Source: Alligator mississippiensis
Lineage: Eukaryota > Chordata > Crocodylia > Alligatoridae
Direction of reading: 5' to 3'
DNA: 64,000 nt
Assembly: GCF_030867095.1 (NCBI RefSeq)
Contig: NC_081829.1
Coordinates: 45,505,036-45,569,035, forward strand
Made by a program: the position numbers and the translations under genes
The notes under the pieces: model-generated
What the model saw: only the letters and a program-made list of their open reading frames with translations
Database searches by the model: none
Told to the model about the DNA's origin: nothing
Shown here: positions 32,812 through 45,190 of the stretch, in pieces
Numbering within the stretch: position 1 is the first letter of the stretch
How the letters are laid out: each line of letters opens with the position of its first letter

Positions 32812-33090
32812 GTGTGTTCTCTGTGCCCTCTGCCTCTTAGAGAGGAGGGCAGTTGGGGAGTAGTGGGTCTGGGTAGCAATTGTCTACGGCTCTCCCTCTC
32901 CCTGAGTCTGATAGCAGGGGGTGGGTGCATGTATATAGCAGCCACTCTGACATGGGCTGCTGCTCTGCTAGTTTCAGTAGCTTTAGGCAGTGTCACCATG
33001 AGGGGTGTTGCACATGAGTGATTCCAGGCTCCTGGACTGGGCCACTGCAGACTTCTATTCATCTTGGCCACTGAATACAGAATGTCAGGT
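32812..33090. other. No recognisable feature
   Basis: Unique-looking mixed sequence; short frames without domain. Confidence 0.25.
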
Positions 33091-34800
33091 CAGTTTATCA
33101 AGTCAATATATGCAGCTTAGAAAAACCTTAGAAAAAGATTGAAACGATTCTGCCTCAGGCTTTTTGAACTTCTGTACTGAGCCTAGGGGCATTTGTACAT
33201 ATGCTTGCACCACAATGCCAGGTGCCCCCCCCCCCCCCCCCCCCCCGCCATCTACCCAGAAATAAGCAGAAGTAAAGTTTAATAGGCATCTTGGACCATA
33301 CATTCCCTGGTCTCACTATGGAAGGCCTATTTAAACTTGATTGACTAAAACTCGGTTGCCAGGTGAAGGAACGCTGAGGCAAGAGACCGAATCAGAGGAA
33401 GTATGGGCAACATTTGAACAAAGGTAAAGGGTTCGTCACAGCGTCCAGCCCGTTGGAGCAATGACCACAAATGCTGTCACACTTTTCCCAGGATGACTGG
33501 TGGAAGTCCTCCCCACAAAGTTCATGAACACTCATGCTAAACTGAGGCTTATTCACAACAGGTAAAAATACAAAACCCTGACGCTGCAAGCTATCTGAGA
33601 AGAAACAATGAGCTATCACATCCAGTCTATCTGCTATCCATAAGAATTTCAAGCTGGCTCTTAAGTGTCTGGTTACTCCATAACCTTGTTTTTCCTGGTT
33701 ATTGATCAGTATCTTGAGATGTTCCAAACCAGATAACCCCTTGTCAATAGAAAAGACAATTATTTACACTATTAAAGAATGCTTTGAAGAAGCTGAACTG
33801 AGGGTATAAAAATCTGTAAAAGCAGCAACCTGTGTTCTTCAAGAGGAGAAATCTCTCTGACACCATATGCTGCTGTTCCTGAGAAGCTGGAAGAAACAGA
33901 TCATCTCCCTTCAAGGATTGTGCTAAGAACTTTACCTGTCAGCATTGGAATCCAAGTGCCTTGGACTGGTGAGACCGCAGCTCTTGCTCTCTCTCTCTTT
34001 TCTCTTTAGGCATAGATTTCTGAACCTGAACTGTATTAGTTAAGCTTGAGCTAAGTTTCCCCAAATATTTAGTGAAACCAGGGTAGTATTGTAATTGTTT
34101 GTGTTTGTTTTCCTTTGCATGTCTATTATTACTAGTACCATTATACATTTCATATATTCAGCAATAAATAACTTTTATAGTCAAACTGGTAGTAACTGGG
34201 TATATTTTTCCTTCTCTACTTCTCCTTCCCCACTTGCTCTGCAGCAATGCTTCTTTTACTTAAGATGAAGATCCCTGTGAAGCCCAGAAATACTGTGGGG
34301 TCTGCTCATCAAGAGGCTACCACTACTAGGACAGTTAGGGCAAAAGATTGGGACATGCTAAGTTCGAAACACATAAGGGGATCAGTTTGTACAGGCAAAT
34401 TGACCCAGTTTGGCTCAGACGTGCCCTAATGAACTGAATGCTGGGCCATGAGGGTGCCAGCCGGACACCCAGCCGGATTCAGAGGGATTCTGTTTACCCG
34501 TGTGCTTGTGTCTGACTGCATTTTATTATTACCTTAATGAACTGATTTCTGGTATATGAGGGTGTCAGCCTGTCCATGCTGGTCAACTCAGCCGAGTCAG
34601 TTGTGTCACGTTAATCTGTGTGTGTTTGTGTGTATGACTGATTTGGTGACTGAAGGAACCCAGCCCAATTGAAACTGTGTCCCGCAAGATAGCTCCATTG
34701 GGGGTGAGGACTTGCAGAAGGGAGAGATACAGCTCCTTATAGAAACACAAGTAACACAAGCAGCACATTGATAAAATTACAAAGACCCTAGAAACATATC
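33091..34800 (+). repeat. LTR-like region (possible ERV-L-type), with TATA box and poly(A) signal
   Basis: 'gggtataaaaat' near 33803 looks like a TATA box and 'caataaataactt' near 34162 like a polyadenylation signal about 360 bp later, the spacing expected within an LTR. 'aactggtagtaactggg' follows at about 34183, which could be the LTR end and primer-binding region. No gag, pol or env domain is recognisable to the right. A C22 run at 33225-33246 lies upstream. Class and boundaries are uncertain; it could also be an unrelated mosaic repeat. Confidence 0.35.
34424..34650. repeat. Imperfect tandem duplication (two units of about 110 bp)
   Basis: 'taatgaactgaatgctggg' with 'catgagggtgccagcc' in the first unit returns as 'taatgaactgatttctgg' with 'atgagggtgtcagcc' from about 34533. 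Both units continue to a 'gtgtgctTGTGTCTGACTG' or 'gtgtgtatgactg' stretch. Confidence 0.55.
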
Positions 34801-37800
34801 CCTAATAAATGAGCACACCCCAAAGTGGGCAAATCTAGTAACAATATTACTTTTCCTTGCAGGGTCACAGTGCACAGTATGCCTGCTGAGCACTGAATGA
34901 ATAGGTATCTTTTTATCTTTATCATTCAGCGCATGACACATATTTTAATACACATAATCCAAACCCTGCTCTGAATACAATATTATTTATTTTCTCATGG
35001 GCTTTGTTCTATGGTGCTTTAAAAAGTCTAAATTGAAAACAAAGCCAAGAATTCTGTTACAGGGAACTGTAGGAACTACCTAACAGGGAGGGTTTGATCT
35101 TCCCCACAAACTTCTACCTTTTGAGTTACCAGAGTAATCCTTCAGCAGCAAGTTATCTTCCCTGGCAACCTAGCACTAGAAGAGAATTGTTTCAGAGCCT
35201 TTGTAGTGGATTTTATAGATCTGCACTGAACTGTAAAAGAATATGAAGACACAGGACTCATTGGTTTGATGCCAGGTTTTAAAGGGAACTGTTATCTAAT
35301 GGTTACTGATCCTTTTGTGTCTCTGCTTATGAAACCTGTTCTTTCCCTTTTTTGCTCTTCTGCAACTTCTGCCACTATTATTGTTGTTCACCTCCTTGGC
35401 CTTTAATAATTCAGCTTGAAGCAGAGCCCAAACATGGAACATTTCAGCCCCTGGGGTTTAAGGCTGGCAAAGTTATGTACAACAGGGGGAACAAAGGGTT
35501 TTATAAGGGAAAACTTTAGAAAGTTTTACCTCTAGGTGTTGTTACCAGCTTCTCTAGCAATACAGAGTATAAAGAAACTCGATTGTATTCGATCCTCCAG
35601 ACACACATACCAGACCTATTTGTATTATTATTTTATACATAACTCAGTTAAATGGATAGCATTACCATGTAAGGTGAATTTGTGCATACATGTGTATGAG
35701 CATTAATACATGTATAAATGTGCATAAACATTAACGTTTTCCTTTGTAGATCATGATAATATTGGAGAATTAATCGCATACTTGCTTTCATGGATCTGCC
35801 CCTGAAAAAAACTGTTATGCCCAAGATGGATAAATACAGTTATCTCCAAAACAGAAAGGAAAATAATCCTGTCAAGCACAGCCGGTAAAACAAAACTATA
35901 TTCTGTCAGAATATGTAGCTCCACTGAAAATCAGGCCAGTTTCACAAGAGACTGTGTAAAGTTCTGATTGCTAGAATGGCAAATGATGACATAGTTGGAA
36001 TAAGACCTTTTCATTTTTTGTTTAAAAGTAATTCTTATTTCAAATAGTTCTATACTTTGAGATAAGTATAATTTTAACCTTTAAATGTTGAAACGGAAAC
36101 CAAATGATTCATTCCCACCCCCACCCCCTCCCAAATAGAGAGTAGAGGAAGAATTTGTTTCAATCCTCTACACCACTGTATTCTATAGGTCAGTTTTTGT
36201 CTTCTGATGTATATTGAGGAATCTCATTAACTATGCAAATGGCTACATGCCTGCATGTGTAACAGAATGGAACTGTAAAGATTTTGTTTTAAATGCATGA
36301 CAGAAGACAAGTGATAAAGGAGTTCCCAGATAGTTATTCCATTTTTTTCAGGAGGTCAGGGTAATGGTTATTTGAATAACTTCAAATTACTAACTTACTA
36401 GAGCTGCAATTATTTAGCTCTTTCTTTAAACTCAGTTCTGATTCCAATTAGAGTTAATAACATGCAAAATCTAGAGAAAGGAAACACCTCATGAATTTGG
36501 TTAATTGCGTGCCTATTTTGCTCTTTGATGTTCATCCTTACTGTAGTTCAGTTGTACACAAACATGCTTACAAAAAGTAAAACATTCCTCCAGAGAGAAA
36601 ATGCCAAACATGTTCATTCTGGATTGGAAAAGTGATTTCTGATATTTTCCTTTGCATTCAGTGCCCTCTCTTCTCCTGCAGTATTATGCCCTAACACCAT
36701 ATATTCATTTTGCTGAAACTTGAATAGATCTAGTTCTCCCCCCATCCAAGACTGACTTCTGCTAGAAGGATTCACTTTATTGAGACTGATGTTTGAAGAC
36801 TCTGTGGAGACGAAGGGAAAACAACAGGGCATGTATGAATGTCAAAGCTCTTGTAAATGCTGCATATTTTAGCATTCCTTCAATTCCATCTCTTGTCTGC
36901 TCACAATCCAAGCTCTAAACCTGGTATGCCAGAATACAGTTTCTCTGACAAGATAGCTCACTCACTTACTCTCTCTCCCCACTTTTTGTAATAAGCCTGA
37001 GAATATTTGCTAATGTTCTTCCCTTCTTAAGTCATCTTATCAAATACATTCAGCCCCAAGTTAGCAGGCTTAGTACAAGTATAATTAAAAGAAATGGCAT
37101 GGCTTGTGCTATACAAAATCAGACTAAATGAACCAGTGATTTCTTCTCTAGTTACAGCAAAATAAGAAGTATCAGGGCAGACATATCTGAAAATAGGATT
37201 AGTTTAAACCCTGCGCATGCACACACGGAGTTAGAGGCAGCAATTAATTTGTGTGCCATTCCTGGATATATTTACAAGCCAGCACTTCCTAAGTATTTTT
37301 CTCCCCGGAATTTGTTTGGCAAAAACAATTGAAGCCAACTCTTTATGCCAATTTGAGATAAAAGATCGTATCTACATTTCCTGTGGAACACAATGTCTAA
37401 ATTTCACCCTGCTTTAATATTAGCACTGTTAGCTGGACATCAAGGGTCATATCTTCCCACTAGCATGACTGCGTTTTACCATCTACCCATAGTTTGTGAT
37501 ATTATTTTGCTCTCTGCAAACATAGAATCAATTTGGATACCTCCATGAACACTTGCCTGAAAAAGTGGAGGAGGAAAAAGAGGACCCTTCCAATAACCAA
37601 TGATTAGAGAACTACCCAAGGAGGGGGTACTTGTAAATACAAGTACCAACCTGTGGTGGTGTTTATTTTACTCCACAGCAACTATGCAGACGATGATGGG
37701 GCTGACTGGAGCATGAGGGTGCTTCAGTGCAGGGGCTGTCTGATGGCTAGCCTTGCGCTGGAGCACCTTCTTGCCCCAGCCAGCCCCTCTGCAGCATGTT

Positions 37801-38993
37801 GAGTTGGGTCAGAGCAGCTCTGGGATAGCAGACTGACCCTCCCAGACCCTTTGCCAGCTGGGACTACTGCAATACAGCTCAATGCACTGCAGCCCTGGGC
37901 ACACGTTCAAATGTGGCATCCGGGAGCAATACATTCTGGTGCAATATGCACTGGAGTTTATTGCTGTGCATTAATAGCACATGTAGATGTGCCCAGATTA
38001 TGTAACGTTTTCTGGGATTCCTTTTCAAACTGGAGAGGAGTGAGGAGGTGAGGTATGTGAAGCCAGGAAGAAGGAAACAAGCCAGAGCGTGTGTAGCTGA
38101 GTAAGAGGGCTGTTGCTCTAGCTAGACTGGGCCCCTAGGTTCAATCCAGGATCTTTAGTCCCACTAAGATAGAAACGTCCACACTTTTCCCATATCTACT
38201 GAATGTTAAACTACAAAATGCAGCATCTCAGCTTCAAGAGGAGACTATAGGGGAAACTGATGGCTGCCAGTGAGGGGGAGCCTAAACCAGACTAAGTCCC
38301 CTAAGCTCTTTAGTGGGCCATAACATAGAAGGCCCCCTCAAACCCACTAAATCATGGCCTTATGCACCCAGGTACAATTTCAGGACTTAGACACATACTT
38401 GGAGAATGCATGGAGCCACACACATGCCCAGCTAGAGTGTAGCCTATTAGGCATGCTCATTAGATTTATGGACACTTCGGTAACCACACAGCTCATGGAA
38501 CCTAATTGTTAGCTGTCTGCAATTGCCAAAACCAGTACTTATATGGCTATGAAACAGGATCTAGACTTAAGCATTTAGAATATTTCTGTAAGGATAGAAT
38601 GCTATTTTATAGTAGACATTTCCAAGTGCTCCAGATCTTATTGGACTCTTTTTGAAAGTCCTAAGTCAAATATAAAACTTCTTTGATAATATTTGTTATT
38701 GCAATTTTAGAACTAACTCAATGTATTGTTTCTGCTGGCATATAGCCAAACTTTTATATAAAAAAGTAATGAAGTTTAGATTTGCACCAAACATCCAAAT
38801 ATTGGGAGAACTGCAAAGCCATTTGAAAAGCACTGGCATCTCCAACTACCAGTTCACACCTGAATTCAGAACGTTACCTAACCCTGTGCTGAAGTCTCAG
38901 TGAAACTTGATAATAAACTTAGACATTTTAGAACAAAAGCAATACTGTGTTATTGGTTTTAAAAACATGGACTCCTAGAAGTATACCATCTAG
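34801..38993. other. AT-rich intergenic DNA; possible transposon right end near 37.97 kb
   Basis: No domain-bearing frame. A GC-rich patch at 37630-37990 ends in 'agcacatgtagatgtgccc', itself a short palindrome like that of some non-autonomous DNA transposons, but the left end was not found. The rest looks unique. Confidence 0.3.
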
Positions 38994-40016
38994 TAGGGCT
39001 GTGCAAAATTTTGGTGGCCATTTTGTTTTGTTTTGGATTCAGACCTGGTGATGGCAGTGGCTCTGGGCTATTTCCCCAGCCGGCAGCAGCAGCCTGATGA
39101 AACCCCACACATATCCAGGGGCCCATGCCCCCCCGGGAAAAGCTTGGGGAATGATCAGAGAGCTGAGGATTGAACCAGGATCTCTGGGCGACTGCTGGAG
39201 CTGCCCCATCTCCCAGGCAGCAAGTAGTGCCCTGCCGAGCTGCGCTGCACCTGTATGATGGTGCAGCTGCCACACAGGTGCCAGGTGTGGGAGGGTGATC
39301 CCTGCTGCCCCCCACTGCATGGAGGGGGTCTCTGCCACGAGCCCTCAAAGGCCAAAATCACAGCTGCCAGAGACGGTGAGTGTACAGCTGTTGTTTTTTT
39401 TTTTAAAGCTCCACACACCGACTGCAGAGCATGTGGATGACAGCATGTTGCCGCTGCCAACTGAGGCCAGTGCCAGTACCTGAGTTTGTCTGGTGCAGCC
39501 CATGCCAAGCGCTGGGAAGAACCCAGTGCTGGCACTGGCTCCAACCAGCAGCAGCAGCTTGCTGTCGTCCCGCATGCAGATCCGGGTGGGGGCATGCCCC
39601 CGGGGTGGGGCTGTCCCAGGCTTCTCCTGGGGGAAGCAAGCCCCTGGATCTGCATTTGAGATGACAGCAGGCTGACGCTGCCGGTAAGTGATACGCATTT
39701 GCTTTGAACAGTTCAAGGTGCAGTTTCGCAAAAGCCCCTTCACCTATCTCCTTGAAACTTGGCAGGCTTCATGGCCTCAGAAAGGGCTAGTATACCCACA
39801 AGTTTCATCCACATCAAGCGAGAAATGACAAAGTTATAGGCAGTTTTGCAATTCCCCATTATAGCCTATGGCCGAAACACCATAAAAATTCTGAAACAGC
39901 TCCAAAACAGTTTTGGCTTAAATGAAACAGGACAGTGATTTGAAACACTGAAACAAATCACTGTCCCTCCAAAATGCCGAATCTGAAATGAAATGCAGGC
40001 ATTTTGCACAGTCCTA
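38994..40016. mobile_element. Non-autonomous hAT-like transposon (1023 bp) with 8-bp target duplication
   Basis: The ends 'tagggctgtgcaaaat' and 'attttgcacagtccta' are inverted copies with one mismatch in 16. The flanks are 'ccatctag' (38986-38993) and 'ctatctag' (40017-40024), an 8-bp target-site duplication with one difference. Eight-bp duplications are typical of hAT transposons. Subterminal sequence is AT-rich and the core (39050-39680) GC-rich. No transposase frame is recognisable. Confidence 0.8.
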
Positions 40017-40072
40017 CTATCTAGAGTTGGCAAGCCAGTCTATTGACTGGTCAATTGACTGCTAGGGCTGTG

Positions 40073-40530
40073 TGAAGCTTCAGTCCCCGATTGGATTTGG
40101 CAGAGATTTGGCCTGATTTGGTGGCCAAATCTCTAAATCCAAATCAAATCAGAGGACCCCTTTAATCTCTCCGAATTGAATTGGAACCCTTCGAATCGAT
40201 TTGGACATAAGCACAGCTTTAAATGTTTTTTTTCTAACATACCTCTAGGTAGCAGGGGCTCGTGAATGCTGCGATGCTGGGGTGCAAGCAGCATAGGGCG
40301 GCTCCCCAGTGTGCTCAGCAGTAGACCCGGAAATGGACCAGAAGCACTTCTGGTTCACTTCTAGTTCTGCCGGGGAGCAGCCTGGGCACCCCCCCCCGTC
40401 CCCCCCCCGCACTCCCTAGCTTGGTGACTCGTGCCTCCTGGGTCGGGGGGGGGCACCCGGGGTCCCCCCATGGCTGATCACTGAGCTGGGGAGGCACCGA
40501 GGGGCCTCCCAGCATGCTCCCTGGCACAAT
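40073..40530 (+). mobile_element. Half copy of the 32.1-kb foldback family
   Basis: It starts 'tagggctgtgtgaagctt', matching the inverted end at 32795-32811. It continues with 'gaattgaattgg' and then the shared core ('gacccggaaatggacc', 'gaagcacttctgg', G/C runs at about 40387-40410). The second arm and right terminal repeat are missing; the core fades near 40530. Confidence 0.6.
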
Positions 40531-40799
40531 TTCAAACTTAGCTTTTCATTTTCTCCTTTTTTGTTTTAAAAAACAAAACCAAAAAAATCCTTAAGGAAAA
40601 AATTCTAAATTCCTCATCAGTAGGGGACAATTCATGTTGGGAGACAGGGTGGGGATGCAGGGGAAAGACAAATCCATTCATAGAAACAATTCTAGAAGTG
40701 AAGTCAAGAGTCATCACATTTTCCTTTCTACAACGCTACTTTCTGATGGGGAAAATTCACAATTGAATCAAGCAGTAAATCAGCACGTGAATGCTAAAA

Positions 40800-43700
40800 A
40801 AAGCAGATACTTGTTATAATTATGATATTTTTATTCACTAGAACAACACTGAGGAAAGAATCTTTACATACAGGTTTTTAAATCAAGTTTACAAGCAAAT
40901 TCCAATATACAGTATTTACTCCCAATCTGGTTTAAAAAATAAGAAAGAAAAACAACAATGCAAATAATATTAATGCTATTTTTGTAGCTAGTACTGAATT
41001 TAAGACTTTAAATACTAACACAGAGTTAACATTTTTTTTATCGTGGTGCTTTTATGCTTAGGTAGGCAGTGAGCAGCTTTACCATAACAGTGACTGAATT
41101 TCCTTGCTAGTATGGTTGTAGATTAGTACAAAACTAACACCTACGACCATGATCACATGTTAAATTCCACTCTGCTCAGAGAAAGTTGCTACAAATGAGA
41201 TAAAGAATAGATATGGAAGCCCTGTTCAACAGTGGATTTCCACTGATGGTAGGAAAATATCCATATTATGAATACTATATGCTGTGCAAAAACTCTTCCA
41301 AACTACCCTATGAAGCATGCCATCTACCAGAATATGGACATGCATGGTGTATAAGGTAGTGACATGCAAATAAAATAAACCACTTAAATGATGTTCAAGT
41401 CCTCTAGCATCTTTATGATATAACATATTAGCATTTAGATCAAAGATGGAGTAAAATTAACTAATTTATGATACTGTCTAGTTGAGCTACACTGTATTAT
41501 AATTTAGTTTGGGAACCACTTTCTTACCTTACTTAATTACTTTTAATGAGCACCATATTATGGGAAGTCATTGATTTTTTTCTCCCCAGTGGCTATCATA
41601 AATGATAGTTTCCAGCAACTCCAGGAATTAGTATTGCACATGTTTTTTTCATTAATACCTCCACAATACACTCTAGGAACATTATTCTAAGGGCTAAAAA
41701 AAAAAGACTTCAATGAAAGTTGGCTTCAAAAGAGAGTTCAAATGCCAGCTTTGGAGCAGGTAAGGGGAATCTTCTGAGTTGCATCATAAATGCTTAAACT
41801 TCCATGGTTAAACTAAAAATCAATTCACAACAAAAATTAAATACATTATTAATTCTGTGAGAAGATGATATCTTGGAAACAACAGCACTAGCAGAGAAAT
41901 TAGTTTTAAACAAAAGCCACACACAACAGGAGGCATTGAGATAATTTTAGGCACAACTTCAAGCAATAAAGCTCATCTTTAAAGTGCAATTCTGTTTTTT
42001 CTTTTGTGTTTGTTCACTTGTTAAATACTTAATTGTCTCTTTATACACACACTAAACAGTAGTTTAATACTTCTGTGAATATTGCACAAAAGAATGTCCG
42101 AGACACCAAAAGCATGAAAAAAAAAATCAGCCATAAACAAATTTTTAAAACCTAACAGTCTAAAGTCTAATCCTTTAGATTTATGTTTAGAATCATCTGC
42201 ACCAGTACTGAAAGGGCATCTCCACTTTACATAAGGTAGCTAGATTACCTGAAAGTTGTTTTTTATGCCTATCCCTGCTTTAAGTGTTTTATACAGCAAC
42301 CTCATTTTCCACTCAGTCTCTCACTAAAATCTGACTTCAATTTTACCTCATCTCTTTCCCAGTTGCTCATTAACTGATTAAGTTTACCTCATACTCCAGA
42401 CTTACTATACATACAATAAACCTTCCTTGCTAAAGCCCTAAAAGCCAAAATATGTAATTGTGTTTAGATAGATGAACCATTACAAACTGAACACAAGAAC
42501 AATTAATTTGAGCTAGCACATCCCACATAAGACCTCTACAGTCATTGGCTCTATTTCTTAATTACTTCCCTTTTCAGGTAAAAGTGTGGAGGTGCTCTAT
42601 ATATAATATATAATGTGGCAAAGTTTTCTGTGATTCTGTTATTTATTGTCCTGCACATTATATAATATAGAATTTATTTTTAAGAGTCACCTTGTATTTT
42701 ATGAAAACCTTGATGAGCTTTTTGCTTTGTTCCTTTGTAGTCAGTAAAGGTGCAAATTTAAACTCTAACATCTTAGATCAGACCTGTTGAAACTTGAGAG
42801 GAAATGGGAATGGAAGACAAGATTCCATTCGATAACCTCGCATCAACAACATTTTTAAAGTGAAAATAGTCTCTCTTTAGACAAAAACATACATATTTTA
42901 AAAATAAAATAACCTTTCCTATAAAGGACAGTCAGCATTCAGCTTTAAAAATCTATATAGACCTGAAAGTGAACCAAGAGTGCGATGGAAATATCAGCAT
43001 TTTTCAAACTCTGGAGGAATAGCCAGATGTCAGGAGCCAGTTTTATGGATGTGAAGAAAGTCAGTTTTTTTTTCCCCTACAAAAATAAAGACCTACTCCA
43101 GTTTTAGAGAGCAGCTATGAGGTCAAGGAGGGGAGGCAGTGAGAAAAAAAACAAACAACAAAAAACCCTCCATACCTCTTCTTTCTAATGGTATTTCTAG
43201 CAGTAGTCTCTTCATTGTATCCTATTTTGAATGATTCAAACAATCTTTATTAACCTTTACTAACAATCCATAGTGCTTTGTTTTTCTCGCCTTAAAATAA
43301 GGACTAAAACCATGGTTCTAATTTGTTTCAGAAATGTAGTCAGGTCTGAATTGAAAAGATCAGCTGATCAGTATTTGCTGAAAGAACACTGAGCGCTTTA
43401 AGCTTATGTGGATGCACACTATCTAGTGAAAAGTTTAAAGGATAACTCCTAAAGGGCCTGAGACACCTGAACTTTCATTGATTTCAAGAGGTGTTTTTGC
43501 ATCTGGATCCTTTTTTTGCATCTGGCCTCAAGTCATTTGACATGCATGCGTCAGGGAAGCTATTCTTGGACTGAAGCTATAAAGCTTAGGAGTGAAGATT
43601 TCTGTGGATGCATGCATACATATATACTCAGTTTATTTCCTAGAAAAGCTCACTTTAATACATCTTCATTTTGCAAAGTCCAAAATACTGCTCTAGGGGT

Positions 43701-45190
43701 TTGTTTCTTTTTTTCAGTAATGTTTTTGAAAATAATAATTCTGCCGATTTTGATGCAGATTCAGGTCAAGTGGGGGTTGAGGGGCAAGATGCCATGGTTT
43801 TGGGGACATATGGATACATTTTTGGAACACTTTATTGGATATGCACATCCTAAATCCATAGTTTACATTTACAAATTTCACAGTCCCATGGCATCCTCTT
43901 CAGAGTCAAATATTTCAAGACTACCTTAAAGAAGAACACTTATTTACAGAGCAGAAAGGTCTTTCCTTATTTTATTTCCCCATTCAGCTCCTTCCCAGTT
44001 AACCACAAGCTTGTTTAGAAATTAATTACAAAAAAAAAAAAGTACACATCTCTGAAAAACTCCTTAAAGTACCAGCTCTGATTAGTACATCATAGGATTG
44101 TTCAAAGCAAATGTGGGTTTTTAAAAATAGTTTTCAGAAACAAGTTTTATTACATAAAATAGTTTCAAATCCCTACACATAGGGCAAAGTTTTGTGCAAA
44201 CATTTAAAGTCAGGTACTTCAGAGTCTTCCAATATTAAACAGAAATCAATAAATACAAGTAGTACAATAACATTAAAAGTTTGTAATTAAAGCACATTGT
44301 GGAACCCTCAACATAGGTATCATATACCCCTTATTCCCAGAGGTTTATCACTTACCAATTCACAAACACTTGCACAGGCAGGTTTGTGCACAAGTATCCT
44401 TAGCATTGTATTTCAAAATTTTTCTCAATAATACCTAAACCATACTTTAAGCATACCAGTTTACTGTAATGCATGAATGGATGGTATTTTTATATAGTAA
44501 GATGCATTTCACCCTGTGCAATTTGCTTGCTTGCCATCTGTGAACAGTGAAAATGAGCTAGAAAACAAACACAGTAACTCTCTGATTATAACAGAGGAAA
44601 AACCCCACAAACATTAAATGTATGATGTACATCACGTGTGATTATTCTGATAAATACGAAGATTTTGCATAGGCCTCTGGAATACAGAGTCACAATTATG
44701 GCCAGAAAGAGAGCCTTATAGATTTAGTCTCTGTAAAAATATTCCACTGCTTTAACCTAATTGGTAACAAGAACCTAGAGATTTACTAGTAACTCTATTA
44801 TCTGATAATCCAAAAAGGACCAGAAATGATTTCTGCAAGCATTCTCTCCTCCACAAATACACAGTGTAGCATCTCAGTAAAGTGTGTAATGGTCATTGCA
44901 GGCTTCATCATTTACTAAATGAAGAGAACTGATGGGCAGTTCTCTTAATTGAGAACAATTGATAACAAACTTTGAACATAGTTGGACAATTTTGATCTTT
45001 TACAAGAATCTGGATATTTGATAGTTTAAACTTCAGAATAGGTCAAAATCTACTGGGCAAATATTATAGAAAGATGCTAATTTTAATATTAATTCAGGAT
45101 TTACAGGCTCTTTGTAAAGAAGCCTTAACTAAGGCAGTCAATGTATGGGAAGCAAATTGATGTATGACTCTCTTCAATGAGATGTGCACG
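40800..45190 (-). other. CCSER2: Probable 3' UTR of the CCSER2-like transcript
   Basis: About 4.4 kb of AT-rich, repeat-free DNA directly downstream of the terminal coding exon, in a window otherwise crowded with repeats. The nearest repeat (the half foldback copy) lies just past it. 'tttatt' at 40830-40835 is AATAAA on the minus strand, and a cleavage site some 15-25 nt further would fall near 40810. Other AATAAA words occur inside, so shorter 3' ends are possible. A block free of insertions suggests transcribed, constrained sequence, but this is inference; RNA data would define it. Confidence 0.4.

Noticed and set aside
33225..33246. C22 run (and G19 at 63599-63617, A21 at 61059-61079) as functional elements
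   Set aside because: Homopolymers of this length are common slippage products and their exact length may be a sequencing artefact.
34424..34650. CRISPR-like or satellite array
   Set aside because: Only two diverged units; the window is a vertebrate chromosome with no spacer-repeat pattern anywhere.
43516..43929. 137-codon plus-strand frame in the AT-rich block
   Set aside because: No domain, opposite to the host transcript and inside its probable 3' UTR.
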